Below are positions 1-11,200 of a DNA stretch of 64,000 bases, piece after piece. This DNA comes from Melieria omissa. Its lineage: Eukaryota > Arthropoda > Insecta > Diptera > Ulidiidae. Location: the NCBI GenBank assembly GCA_963971225.1, contig OZ020269.1:105060486-105124485 (forward strand), given 5' to 3'. Numbering within the stretch: position 1 is the first letter of the stretch; each line of letters begins with the position of its first letter. Both the position numbers and the translations under genes were made by a program. The notes beneath the pieces are model-generated. The model was not told the origin of the DNA. It ran no database searches and saw only the letters and a program-made list of their open reading frames with translations.

Positions 1-764
1 TTGCTAGCGCCGCGCTATTTGACGCTGGCGCAGCATCGCCCCCAAATGATCCTGAAAAGCGCATTGTAGGCGGCACACAAACATCCATCGACCAATATCC
101 GTATCAAGTGTCCGTGCGGCTGGACTCTTCGGTCCTCATACACATTTGTGGCGGCTCGATTTATGCGCCGCGCGTCATCGTCACTGCTGCGCACTGCCTG
201 AAGGGACGCTATGCATCGTACATACGCGTTGTGGCCGGCAGCTCAACTATTGACGATCAAACGGAACAGGGCGTTGCGGCCAAGAAGCTCATCTACCACA
301 AAGGCTACAACAAGAAAACGCACGAGAACGATGTTGGCCTCATCATTTTGGCGAAGGATTTAGTGTGGTCGGATGTGGTGCAGCCGATATCGCTGGCCTC
401 CGAGTATCCGGCGGCGGGCACACACGCCACCATCACCGGCTGGGGTAAGAGCGATGAAGAGGCGGCAACATTGATGAAGAGTCTGCAGGCAGTCGATGTG
501 AAAATTGTCGATAGGAATTTGTGCCACGCCCAGTACACGGCCAAGGATTATAGCATAACCGAGCAAATGGTGTGCGCCGGTGTGGAGGCGGGTGGCAAGG
601 ACACATGCCAAGGCGACTCGGGCGGTCCGATGGTGGTGTCCGGCAAGCTGCTTGGCATTGTCTCGTGGGGCATAGGCTGTGCGCGCTCCGGCTTTCCGGG
701 CGTCTATGCCAGTGTGCCATATCACGCTGGCTGGATCGTCCAACAGGCGCAGCCCTATTTGTGA
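1..764 (+). CDS. Trypsin-like serine protease, 5' end outside window
   Basis: Secreted S1-family endopeptidase. The open frame enters from the left edge (first full codon at base 3) and reads 253 residues to TGA at 762-764. About 20 propeptide residues end in Lys-Arg, followed by the activation site IVGG (63-74). The catalytic triad is visible as TAAHC (His), NDVGL (Asp) and GDSGGP (Ser). The Asp six residues before the catalytic Ser, in DTCQGDSGGP, is the S1-pocket residue that gives trypsin specificity for cleavage after Lys or Arg. Six cysteines would form the three disulfides usual in insect trypsins, and the mature part is about 233 residues, the normal length. Signal peptide and start codon lie outside the window. 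It resembles digestive trypsins of flies; the particular paralogue cannot be named. Confidence 0.95.
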   Translation, partial: ASAALFDAGAASPPNDPEKRIVGGTQTSIDQYPYQVSVRLDSSVLIHICGGSIYAPRVIVTAAHCLKGRYASYIRVVAGSSTIDDQTEQGVAAKKLIYHKGYNKKTHENDVGLIILAKDLVWSDVVQPISLASEYPAAGTHATITGWGKSDEEAATLMKSLQAVDVKIVDRNLCHAQYTAKDYSITEQMVCAGVEAGGKDTCQGDSGGPMVVSGKLLGIVSWGIGCARSGFPGVYASVPYHAGWIVQQAQPYL

Positions 765-948
765 ACGCGTTGTCAGGTGTTCGTGGTTGAGGCTTTGAGT
801 AGTTAAACGTACGAGTGCCTGCTGTATACGTTTATCAACCTATGTGATCTATCGAACAAATTTTATGTAATATTTAGTTTATTGTTTTTTTTTTACTATT
901 TAAATTTAAGAATTATTTGTGGTGTGAGGGATTTTCGCAATTAAAATT

Positions 949-958
949 AATAAATAAA
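949..958 (+). terminator. Poly(A) signals of the trypsin-like gene
   Basis: Two overlapping AATAAA hexamers (949-954 and 953-958) lie about 185 bases after the protease stop codon in AT-rich sequence, a normal 3' UTR length for such genes. The cleavage site is not visible directly. Confidence 0.6.
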
Positions 959-1133
959 TCGCATTCGTACATCATATATAAGAAGAAGAGACAAGTTTTC
1001 TTGTAAATCTTGACCCTCTTTGTTATTAATATCACTCCACAGAAAAGTTGATAATGACTTGGATCGGCTAGTGAAAGTTACTCGTATGTCAACCAGGTTG
1101 TATGAGTAACTTGTAATTCCTACATTTTGGGTA

Positions 1134-1303
1134 CAGGTAGACCTCGCTTAATACAGAGGTTACGTTCTTGGAAAATGCCGTGTTTAGCGAGGTCTAGCTG
1201 CTTCTACTTGTTTGAAACATACTTACATATTAATGATTAAAATGAGGTCTGAAGCAAAATTTGAACCGTATTAGAAGAGTCACGTGTTAAGGAGGTCTAC
1301 CTG
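1134..1303. mobile_element. 170 bp MITE, pogo-like ends
   Basis: Terminal inverted repeats CAGGTAGACCTC (1134-1145) and GAGGTCTACCTG (1292-1303) match over 12 bases, and similarity continues inward as CTTAA. CAG at the tip and the phrase CCTCGCTTA resemble pogo/Tigger-type ends. There is no coding capacity. No TA duplication is evident, so the superfamily is uncertain. Confidence 0.55.
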
Positions 1304-2189
1304 ACTTAAGGTTTGAAGTGTTGCTAAATTGTATGCGATATATAAAGATTTGTCGAAATTTACCACAAGCATATATTTCCATATTCTGTTTTTGTATTAT
1401 TATACTGAAAATACCAAAATACAGTATTTTCGTACGGACAAAAAATCCTGAGAAAGCAACGTAGACACTAGAAAACATTTAAAATTTGTACATTCGAACA
1501 AAGATGTAGTCTAAATCGTTGTTTTTTGTGTTTCCAAATGTACGCTACGATAATAATGTCGCAGCAGGTTTATTTGAAAATCTTTAATGAAAATTAAAGC
1601 TCACAAATACGAAAAATTTTATTTTTTAGACCAGTTTTTATTAAAGCAATGACGATGCAACACTGTGTGTATTTAACGAAGATTCGAAGATTTCCAAATT
1701 GCCGCCAAAATAAATTTCATCATGTTGCCATTTCGAAACGAAGGAAGGCTACTTTTCACAGAATTGCACAATTTGATGTAAAACTTTTACAAGTGCGCAG
1801 CAGCGCAATGATCAAGTTTAAAAAGCTTTAAACATTGCTGGTATTTGCGAGCTGATAGCATGCATGATTAATTATGTTTTATTTGTCTCTCTGGCTACCA
1901 GCAGCGGAAAATTTTCAATATGGCAATGCCATATTTGTTATTCAATCTATTAGCATTCGAAGTTCGAATTCGAGCTTCCACACACACTTCGCTGCATACT
2001 CAACCGCACGACAAAGGGAAAGAAATTTGTAGAATTTTCATCAAAACGGCAGAAAGCCAAACAGTGCAGCAGTGTAAAAAACAAACGCAGTATTTTTCCA
2101 GTAATTTCGCAGCAACAAATTGCAAACTTATATCAAAAGATTGAGCAAATTTCAAAGCCAGCTGAGGAACATAATTGAAAAGCGGAAAA

Positions 2190-2242
2190 ATGTCAATTTT
2201 CGGCTCGTTAATGGGAGATTTCGATGATGACCTTTTTATGGG
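2190..2242 (+). CDS. Mlf: Mlf coding exon 1
   Basis: Begins with ATG at 2190 and encodes MSIFGSLMGDFDDDLFMG, the N-terminus typical of insect Mlf. It ends with two bases of a Gly codon before the donor GTAAGT at 2243. The next intron (2243-4022) holds no recognisable gene. Confidence 0.9.
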
Positions 2243-5200
2243 GTAAGTATGCATTGGGTCGCTATAGCGCTAGCGCTCCGGTGCGCGTGTGTGTATACGT
2301 GAGTGTTTGGAACGGGCGTCGAGCGGTGGTCGTGCGGTATTGTAAATTTTCCAGGTGCTGGGTGAAAATTTCACAAACTGTGTGTAGTTAATTTGAAGAT
2401 CAGTGTGAATAATTGCAAATGGTCGTGTAGGGCTCATGGCAGCGAGATGTGGTGGCGCTGCATTGGGCATTTTGGGGCGGTTGATTGTGTTGTTGCGGTG
2501 GCGGCGATTGTACGAACATGTGGTGTTGCTGTTGTTGCCTCTGCATTCGCGTTTGTCGCAACGCAACTTTGTCACGGTCGCTTCGTATTGGCTGCAATGA
2601 CTGCGTTGCGGCCGCTGCTGACGTTGCTGCTCGGTACGTACGAAAGCAGCACAGTTGGCAGTGGCAGCGAAAATCGATAACTAGCCACCAGCTTCCACCC
2701 TTTCCATCTATGTACATTTTTTTTTAATTTGCTTTGATTCCATGTTCTGCCAGTGGGTTTAGAATTTTCTTGAAAACATTTGCGTTTTAATTACTACAAC
2801 TAGGGAAATTGTTGTTGCCATATGTAATGTTTGAGCCTAGTAAGTTGCATGAGCAAAGTTGGTTCGAGGTGCTTTGCAATAAGCTTAATATTCTATGGAT
2901 GGGGTTCAATTAGAGTTCGTCACATTTGGCACAGTTGCCTAAGCTCGAACGCACACAACTATGTGAAATTGAGTCCAGAGAGGGTGAGGTTTCACGTCAT
3001 ATGGCGAGCTATATGCTTTGTTATATAAATTACTTCCAGTGTTGTTGGGTTACATGCAGAATGCACGCCATCACAGACAATTACAATTTTCCTAGATTTT
3101 GAGATATTCAAAATATGCCTACATCAAAGTTTATTGGATTTATAATGCTTTTCCGCATCATTGCTTGGCGATTTATTAGCGATTTCGTTTATTGTTGAAA
3201 TCTGCTAACTTCATTAGATGCTCTAAAGCGCAAATGACATCATTTCTTTAGGCCTACAAAATAAGAAAGAAGAAAAGGTTTAGTGAATTCTTTCACTAGA
3301 AAAAGTGTTTGTTGGTGTGCGCCTGTGTACACGTGCTCTCATGAGTTAAGAAAAAATATAAAAACAACGAACTTTTAGCTCAGACTAGGGGAGGGCGTAG
3401 GCTTATTTGGAATGAATAGCGATTAGTTTCGCAATTACTTGTCACAATAATGTTTTTAGAGAATATTCATCAGCGTGTTGGTTGCAAAATACAAAAACTG
3501 TTCAAATAGTTGAAATTCAAGGCGTGAAATCAGAGTCCCGTCCACCCGTAGTACGCGGATTGAAGACATATTTACACATTAACCTTACCCGGTGTATCAT
3601 TACTTGTACTTTAACGATACAATGTAAATTTTACTGAGTTTGTCGCAGCTCTTCTTGTCATCAAACAATAACATTACAGCTAATAGTTCAAAAACTCGGA
3701 TTGTATAATGTAGTAAAATATCAGACCGTCGTAGAAATTTACAGTTTTGACTTGATTTTTGGGCTTTAAGGCAAAGAAAAAATTAACCAAAACAAAAAAA
3801 ATATATAAATGCATGCAGTTTACTAAGAATTCAAAATCAAAACAAATAAATTTCATAAGTTTGATTATGCTAAAACTTTGAAGTTTCTCGTAAAACAAAT
3901 TTGTTCGTGAAAATGCCCACCGAACATCGTGTGCGCGAAAGAAGACAAAAATCGTATGTGACGTTTTAAAACTGTCTAAATGAATAAAATACAATTTTAT
4001 TTAATTTTGAAATAATTTTTAGCAATCACATGAACGCCATGAACATGCAGATGCGTTCAATGAATCGCCTAATGAACTCACTGATGCCGGACCCGTTCAA
4101 TATGTTGGCTCCCTTTGATCCTGGCTTCCAGCAGAACCAAATGATGGAACGCGGCAATCCTCACAACAATCCCATGGGCGGCCTTTTCGGTTTTCCAGCA
4201 ATTCCAAACATAAATCGCCTACTGAGTGCAGGTAAGCAACATTGGCAACTTGGTGACTTGAGCACTTGGTGACTTGAGTAAATTACTTAAATTTGTGTTC
4301 TGCCCGCATTTACAGATATTGGCACGCCCCCTGGCGCTTCTTATTGTTCGAGCTCGGTAATAACAATGTCATCCGGACCGGATGGTCGCCCACAAATCTA
4401 TCAGGCAACCACCAGTACAAAAGCCGGTCCGGGCGGCATACGTGAGACACGCAAAACTGTGCAGGACTCTACACGTGGCCTAAAGAAAATGGCCATTGGT
4501 CATCACATTGGCGAACGTTCGCACATCATCGAAAAGGAGCAGGACTTGCGTTCGGGTCAATTGGAGGAGCGTCAAGAGTTTATCAATTTGGACGAGGACG
4601 AAGCGGAGGATTTCGATCGTGAATTTTCCAATCGGGCACGCATGAGCGCCAATCGCCGTGCGGCCGAGTTGCTCAGCATCGAGCCGGCCGACGACGACGA
4701 TGATCGTCCACGTCATCATAGACATGGCGGTCATCATCGCAGACAATTGCCAGCATTGCCCGCACCACCACAGCAGAGCAATAGGTGAGTTCAAATTGTT
4801 GACAGTTTAAGTGTCACAGTTTTTGCATAATTTTTGCCAGAGACAGGTGAAATTTTAAGTTCTTGTTTGGTTGCGGGTGCTAAATGCAAACGATAATGAA
4901 GTTCTAGTCTGCAGTGTTGCAGTCTTAAGGGAAGTGCTTTCACTGCCAGTGATGGTGTTTATTGAAATGGGTAAAGTTGTTGAGCTACGAGTAATTTCTC
5001 AGTGAAATCAAAATCAAACCAATATAGTAATGTATTGATTGCGCCATGTTTCGCTGGGATAGTTATGGGCTCGAACAAATTGTGGCTTTTTGGTTGGGTA
5101 ATTAACGGTTAGAATGCTACGCGGCGCAAAACTGATCCGATAGTTTGTATCGAAAACTGCGGCGCGGCGCAAAACTGCTGCGCGCGTCAGTGTGTTTTTG

Positions 5201-8200
5201 GTGCTCCGCGGGAGTAAACGTATTCTAACCTCGCGCTTAATTTGTTACTAGAGTGCATTCTTATACTTTTAAAAATAATAAATAAATACATAATAATTTG
5301 CATACATATTTACAAAAATTGCTTAGCACTAAAACGGTTAATCAGCGTCAGCTGATTAGACATAAAACGCATATTGAGAACTTATGCTTTATATTTTATG
5401 GGTGCATGAATTTTTAACTTGGCTTACATTATAAATTAAAACAAAATTTGATTTTAATGGGGAAGGTTAACATTTTAGTATTTTCCAAGTATTACTGATG
5501 ATGACGATGGTTATTTTAGATACCATACGACGCCAACATATTGCTGCGCTTTTATCTTGATTTCTCATTTAACATTTCAATTATCAAAATGTAACAAAAG
5601 ATTTCACTTTTACAAAATGTGTGCAACCGTCCTTTCTCTCCCAATCCGCATTTACCACAAAATGTTTGTGTTGTTCCTTTTCCTCAATGTGTGTTCTACA
5701 GTCTTTACGTTTTTGTACCACTTCACTGTAATTTATTTGGTAAATTTTATGCTTTTTATGAATTTCTCTTTTCCTTCGTAGCACAAATTTTCTCAATTGA
5801 AAATCAACAGTATTTGAAAGTAAAACTCACTTGTATCCTAAAATCTCAATTTGTATTTACTTGCAGATATGACAAACATTAAAAAACATAAACTAGTAAC
5901 AATTGATTGAGGATTGAATTTAACTTCAACTACCTACAACTACATTCATTCCTAGAAAAATAAACGAAAATTAGCTTAAAACAATTGCAAGCAACAAAAA
6001 ATTAGCACAGACCAGAACGAATCAAACTGAACTCAACTAAAAAATAAAAAATACCGAAAAATAGCAAACCACAAAACATAAACGAGAACGCAATGCTACT
6101 AATGCAAACTAAAATTCACTCCACTCCACTGCTACTAACCACAATGAGTTGTATTGTATTGCAATGTATGCCCTGCTCGTTTGAGGTAGGCCAACAAAAA
6201 TCAAGTTTTGTCTTCGTTTCTTATGTGTTCTTGGTAGTTGTTTTATATATCTTTGATTCTGCTACTAAATTGTATCTGCCAAAATGTATTGTAAAGTTTT
6301 GTTGTATTTGAACGTTTCCTTCTCATAAAAATCTTTTTTAGCATTTATTGAATTTCACTTTTGAATTATACCAAGTTTTTTGTTTCAACCTTTTACACAT
6401 TCTCCATGATTTTTACTTATTACCGACATGTATTTCGTTATGTCTCCGCAACGCACGACGACACGTCTCAATCGCAATCGCTCTGCGTTCGGGCACAGCG
6501 CATCGCGTCTTCATCCTTTGAATGATCTCTCATATCCATGAACTGCTCGCCCATCTGCGTCAAGCCAAAACAAACGCAAACATTTTGCTACGAATTGTCA
6601 AAATATAATTGAAAAAAAAACGACTACGCATTTATATTACCAACAAATTAATGATAACTACTGCTACTACCAACTATTACTACCACCATCACCACCACCA
6701 ACACCACCACTACTACTACTACTCTACTGCCTTATCGATTTAGTCCAGAACAGCCAATATATGAATTTATTGCATTTTGAATACGAATACGCAAATGAAA
6801 ATGAAATTGAATTGAATTTTTCCGAATTCACTTCGTTCACTCAGCTCGTCGCCGACACCGACACCAACACCAACGACAACGTCAACATCAACGCCGTTGC
6901 CAACTACGCATAGTACGAGGCCTTCGTCGCCGTTAGCCGCGCATGCGTCGCGCGCCAATGCCGCCGCCATTGCAGCAGCTGCACTCAATAACAACAACAA
7001 CTACTTGAGCACAACACCCAGACGCGCCTATCGCAGCCATCTGACCGGCGCTTCGGCACGTCGCCCACTGCGTACACCGAGCTCCTCGCCACTAGCTACG
7101 ACACCGACCAATCACAGTCACAGCACAGCAACAACGACAAGGTTTGTGCAAAACAAAACAAAAATCCATCCCAGAAATCAAGTCAATCCGAACAGAACAG
7201 AATACGTTGAGAATTTGCAACAATTTGTGGCAGTGCCACCACGCCCACTGCTCGCCGCAAACGCAACAGTGTTTTCTTCGCGCATCCGCACTCAGCGATC
7301 TCGATGCTCTGCTCTGCAAACAGTTTAAGTTGACCATTTCCGTTGACACGTACCCGAATTGGCAATTGGAAATTCAACTTGAATGTGGAGAGAACAAACG
7401 AACAAACAAATGATTCGCGCTTATTTTAATTTCGATATTTTGGTTTGCTACTTGGGATAATTTTAAGGGGTAACTAAGGCCTATATATGGACCGGGGATT
7501 AGATACTCGGCACCTACAGGAAAGTAGACCACCATTTTCCAGGCGGAAATATACGCCATTGCAAGGTGCGCTCACTTTAATCTGGTGAGGAAATACAGAA
7601 ACCGGAGGATCGCGATGCTGTCAGACAGCCAAGCGGCTATCAAGGCATTTGAATCCTACCAGGTACCCTCGAAACTGGTGTCGGAATGTCTTGAGAAGCT
7701 AAATGAACTTAGCAGTTACAATCAGGTATGGGTCTCCTTGCTCCCGGGTCACGCCGATATTGATGGGAATGAGGAGGCCGACAAACTTGCAAGAAGTGGG
7801 GGCGGCGTCTACCCCTTTCGTCGGCCCAGAATCCTTCTGCGATCTTTTCTCACCAAGAAAGACGAGATAACCACCCGGAATCAATACTGGGAAAATAAGC
7901 CAGGCCTTGAATATTCCAAGATGGTTATTGGATCTTATAACAAGAAAAGTTTCCAGGAATAGGAGTTTGAGGATGATTTTCTCAAAGAATAATCTAAGGA
8001 TTATCACAGGTATATTGACAGGGCATTGTAGATTGAACTATCATCTAACCCAACTAGGTATCATGGTAAACGAACTCTGTAGGTTCTTAGTGCAGGACAC
8101 TGAAACTGCAATACACATACTAGGCATATGCCCTGCACAAATGCACAAACGGAAAAAGCACCTGGGTGACTTTATTATACCAGGATCGGACTGGGTTTCC

Positions 8201-11200
8201 AAAGGCTTAGGAAATATACTAAGATTCCTTTTGGATACTGGACTCACGGACGAACTGTGAAGGCCATGAATGGGGCACAATAGATCTTTTAGGTTGCGGT
8301 GTTCATCTGTGAGCCCAATTATCGAGAGGAATTTTAGTATATCTCCTATACCTATATAACTAAGGACTAGACTGGAAATAACATTAAAGCCAAGACTTTC
8401 AAGCTGTGCAATTAAGTCTTTGAGAGACATTTTTGAGTCTCATATTAATTGAACCCAAACAATCAGATTTTTTTAATAATTTACTTTGAACTAGGTTTTT
8501 ATACATTTTTAATTAGTTTGACATATGAAATTTATTAAACTTTATTATTGAATACTCTTGGTTTGAGAGCAAACCATTAGGCATCCAGTTAGCAGTTACT
8601 ATGAACCATAGTATAATAATAAAGTAGTCTATTCAAAGACAGTACCCCTAAAGTACCTCTATTTCGATTGACAAATATTGTCAAAAAAGTCATCAGCAGA
8701 GTAAACAAAGTTGTATTAAAATATACCTAAGCATTTTCCCTTTGCTTTTAGTACGATTATATTTGAATGAAGTTGCGTCTGTGGTTGAACATTTTTTAAA
8801 CTGACAAATTTCAGACATCAAAATTGAATTGAATTTCAAAAAATTTTGTTTTCTTTGAGCGGGAGACTTTTGATTAGACTACTTTATTATTATACTATGC
8901 TATGAACTAGATTTTTACACATTTCTGATTAATTTGACATACGAAATTTATTAAACTATATTATTGAATACTCTTGGTTTGAGAGCAAATAATTATGGAT
9001 CTAGTTAGCAGTTTTAAAAATAATATTTAAATTATGTAGTTCTTTAAGCGGAAGCAGTGGTCCATTCAAGACTGTCATGTTAAGAAGAAGAAGTTCTTTA
9101 AGCATAAGAAACTTTACTCCAAGAATTATAAAACTAAACTTTTAGGCCTACAATAGTTTACATTTTAGCTCAGTGTTTGCACATCCAAAGTCGTTCTTAT
9201 GGTTTATAAATTTGACATCTTTCGTCGACATCGCAACGTTGGACCATCTTTATTATCTCTTAGTTTGACTAAATTCCAAATTCCTAACATCCACGTCTCC
9301 GTACTGCGCCGCAACTAATATTCACACTGTAAATAAGCCCACATTAAGCCAGTCGAAACCGTTGAGCCAACTGCAGCAAACTACTAAACCGTCTTATCTC
9401 TTTTTCTCCCTTTTCCTTCGTACCATTTCAATGTGTTTCTATGCAGAGATTGGCGTTTGTACAATCCACGATTCTATCGCAAATAGAAACACACCATCAA
9501 GCAATTTAAACAACAACTATTACAATACAATGTAAAGCCAAATATAAATGGAGAAGAAATTCGAAATTCAAAGAAGCTAGAAACATACATTCGAACGCAG
9601 CTCGAGGCCTATCTATGAAATCAACTTATTTACTATACGAGCATATAAAGGAATTATATAAAGAATTAAAGAGAATAGTGGAAACATGTCCCACGCATGA
9701 CAGGAACATCAGCTTGATTGCCAACTGTCATCACTCCTCGTACACACAACAACAAAATCCAATCCAAAAATCCACACCAAAGAGTTGTTGTCGAACTACA
9801 GAATTTGGCTTTGACTATTCCCAACTTTACCCACAACGCTTAGAAGTCCATCATCTACACATCAACAATTGCCGAAACATCTACACGCGACCCCAGCGCT
9901 TTGTTTTTTGACGTTCGCTTCGAAGCTTGCAACCGTACTGCAATTTTATCGTCGTTGTTGTGCGGCTCGACTGCGGCTCCAAGTGTAAGAAGCATTTTGT
10001 ACGCCTTTCAGCTACATTCGTAATAATATTTTCTTTACGTTAACTGTGTGTGCATCCATCTTTCCATTCAGCTCCGCCTAATCAGACACCAAACACAATT
10101 CGTCTCGCTGCGAATGTGTTTGGTTTCTCGTTTCTCTCCTCTACACTGTACACTTTCGTTTACTCCCGTTTATGTATTTATTATGTTTTCATCGTTGTTC
10201 GTCAATCACAGCGCAATGGAGCAACGAAAAAGTAAAACAGCGAACGGCGGAGTGGAATTTCGCAGCTGCATATAAATTTCATTTATCTTGGCTGCTGGCA
10301 GCTTTATCAGTCAACAAGCGCTTCGATTGCCTATCGTCGTCGACGTCAGCTACGCTTCAGCGTCGTCAGCTGCGCTTCAGCGTCGTCAGCTGCGCTTCAG
10401 CGTCGTCAGCTTCGCTTCAGCGTCGTCAACTTTTGCAATACTCGTCGTTTTTACTTGTAAAAATGCTGCTTACTTCATGCTGCCACGCCTTCTTCATGCC
10501 ACCTACACAATAGCTGCATTTATTTCTGTGTGCACGCCAACTCTGCGCTGCTATTGTGCCTGGTCGGTGTCTGGTCGGAATCGTCAAGACATAACTGTGC
10601 TCGAATGGTGTTTTCGTTTGTTTTGGCTTTGCGCGCGATCCTTGCACGTTCCTCCGTTTCACTTTATTACGTTTCAGTATACAATTGTGTGTCCTATGTA
10701 AAAAATTTATATGATTGTAAAACATTTTGTTAAACCTTTTTTGATGTAAAGCGTTTTGTCAAAGCGTTAATGGGTGTGAGTTGGGTTTTTGAAAGTTCAA
10801 ATTTAATAAGAAAAATAATATTAATTTCATCTCTCTTCTCTAGTTTTTCACTTGATTAAACAGTTCTAATAAAATCGTTATAGACATATGATCCTTGAAT
10901 TATACAAAAATAAGTAATTTTGCTAATGAAATCTGTGTCACCTAATTATAAGATGAAATATAATCGGCCTCTGTTCCAATCCTTCACACATTTCATTCTC
11001 TTCGCAATGCATTTCAAATATATTTTTTGTTTTTTTTCCTCACTTTTAATTTAGTCATTCTTATTCCTATTTATAAACAAATTTTCGCTTTTCTTAACAT
11101 TTTCAATCACTTTTACTTTACTTAGTCATTGTTCATCTTTAACTTTTCTGTTAGAAAGATTTTGTTTGCTTCATTTCGAAGCTGCTTGCTCTTTCTTTCT

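Noticed and set aside
10048..10701. Several open frames in the last Mlf intron
   Set aside because: They are generated by a 20 bp tandem repeat and flanking low-complexity sequence.
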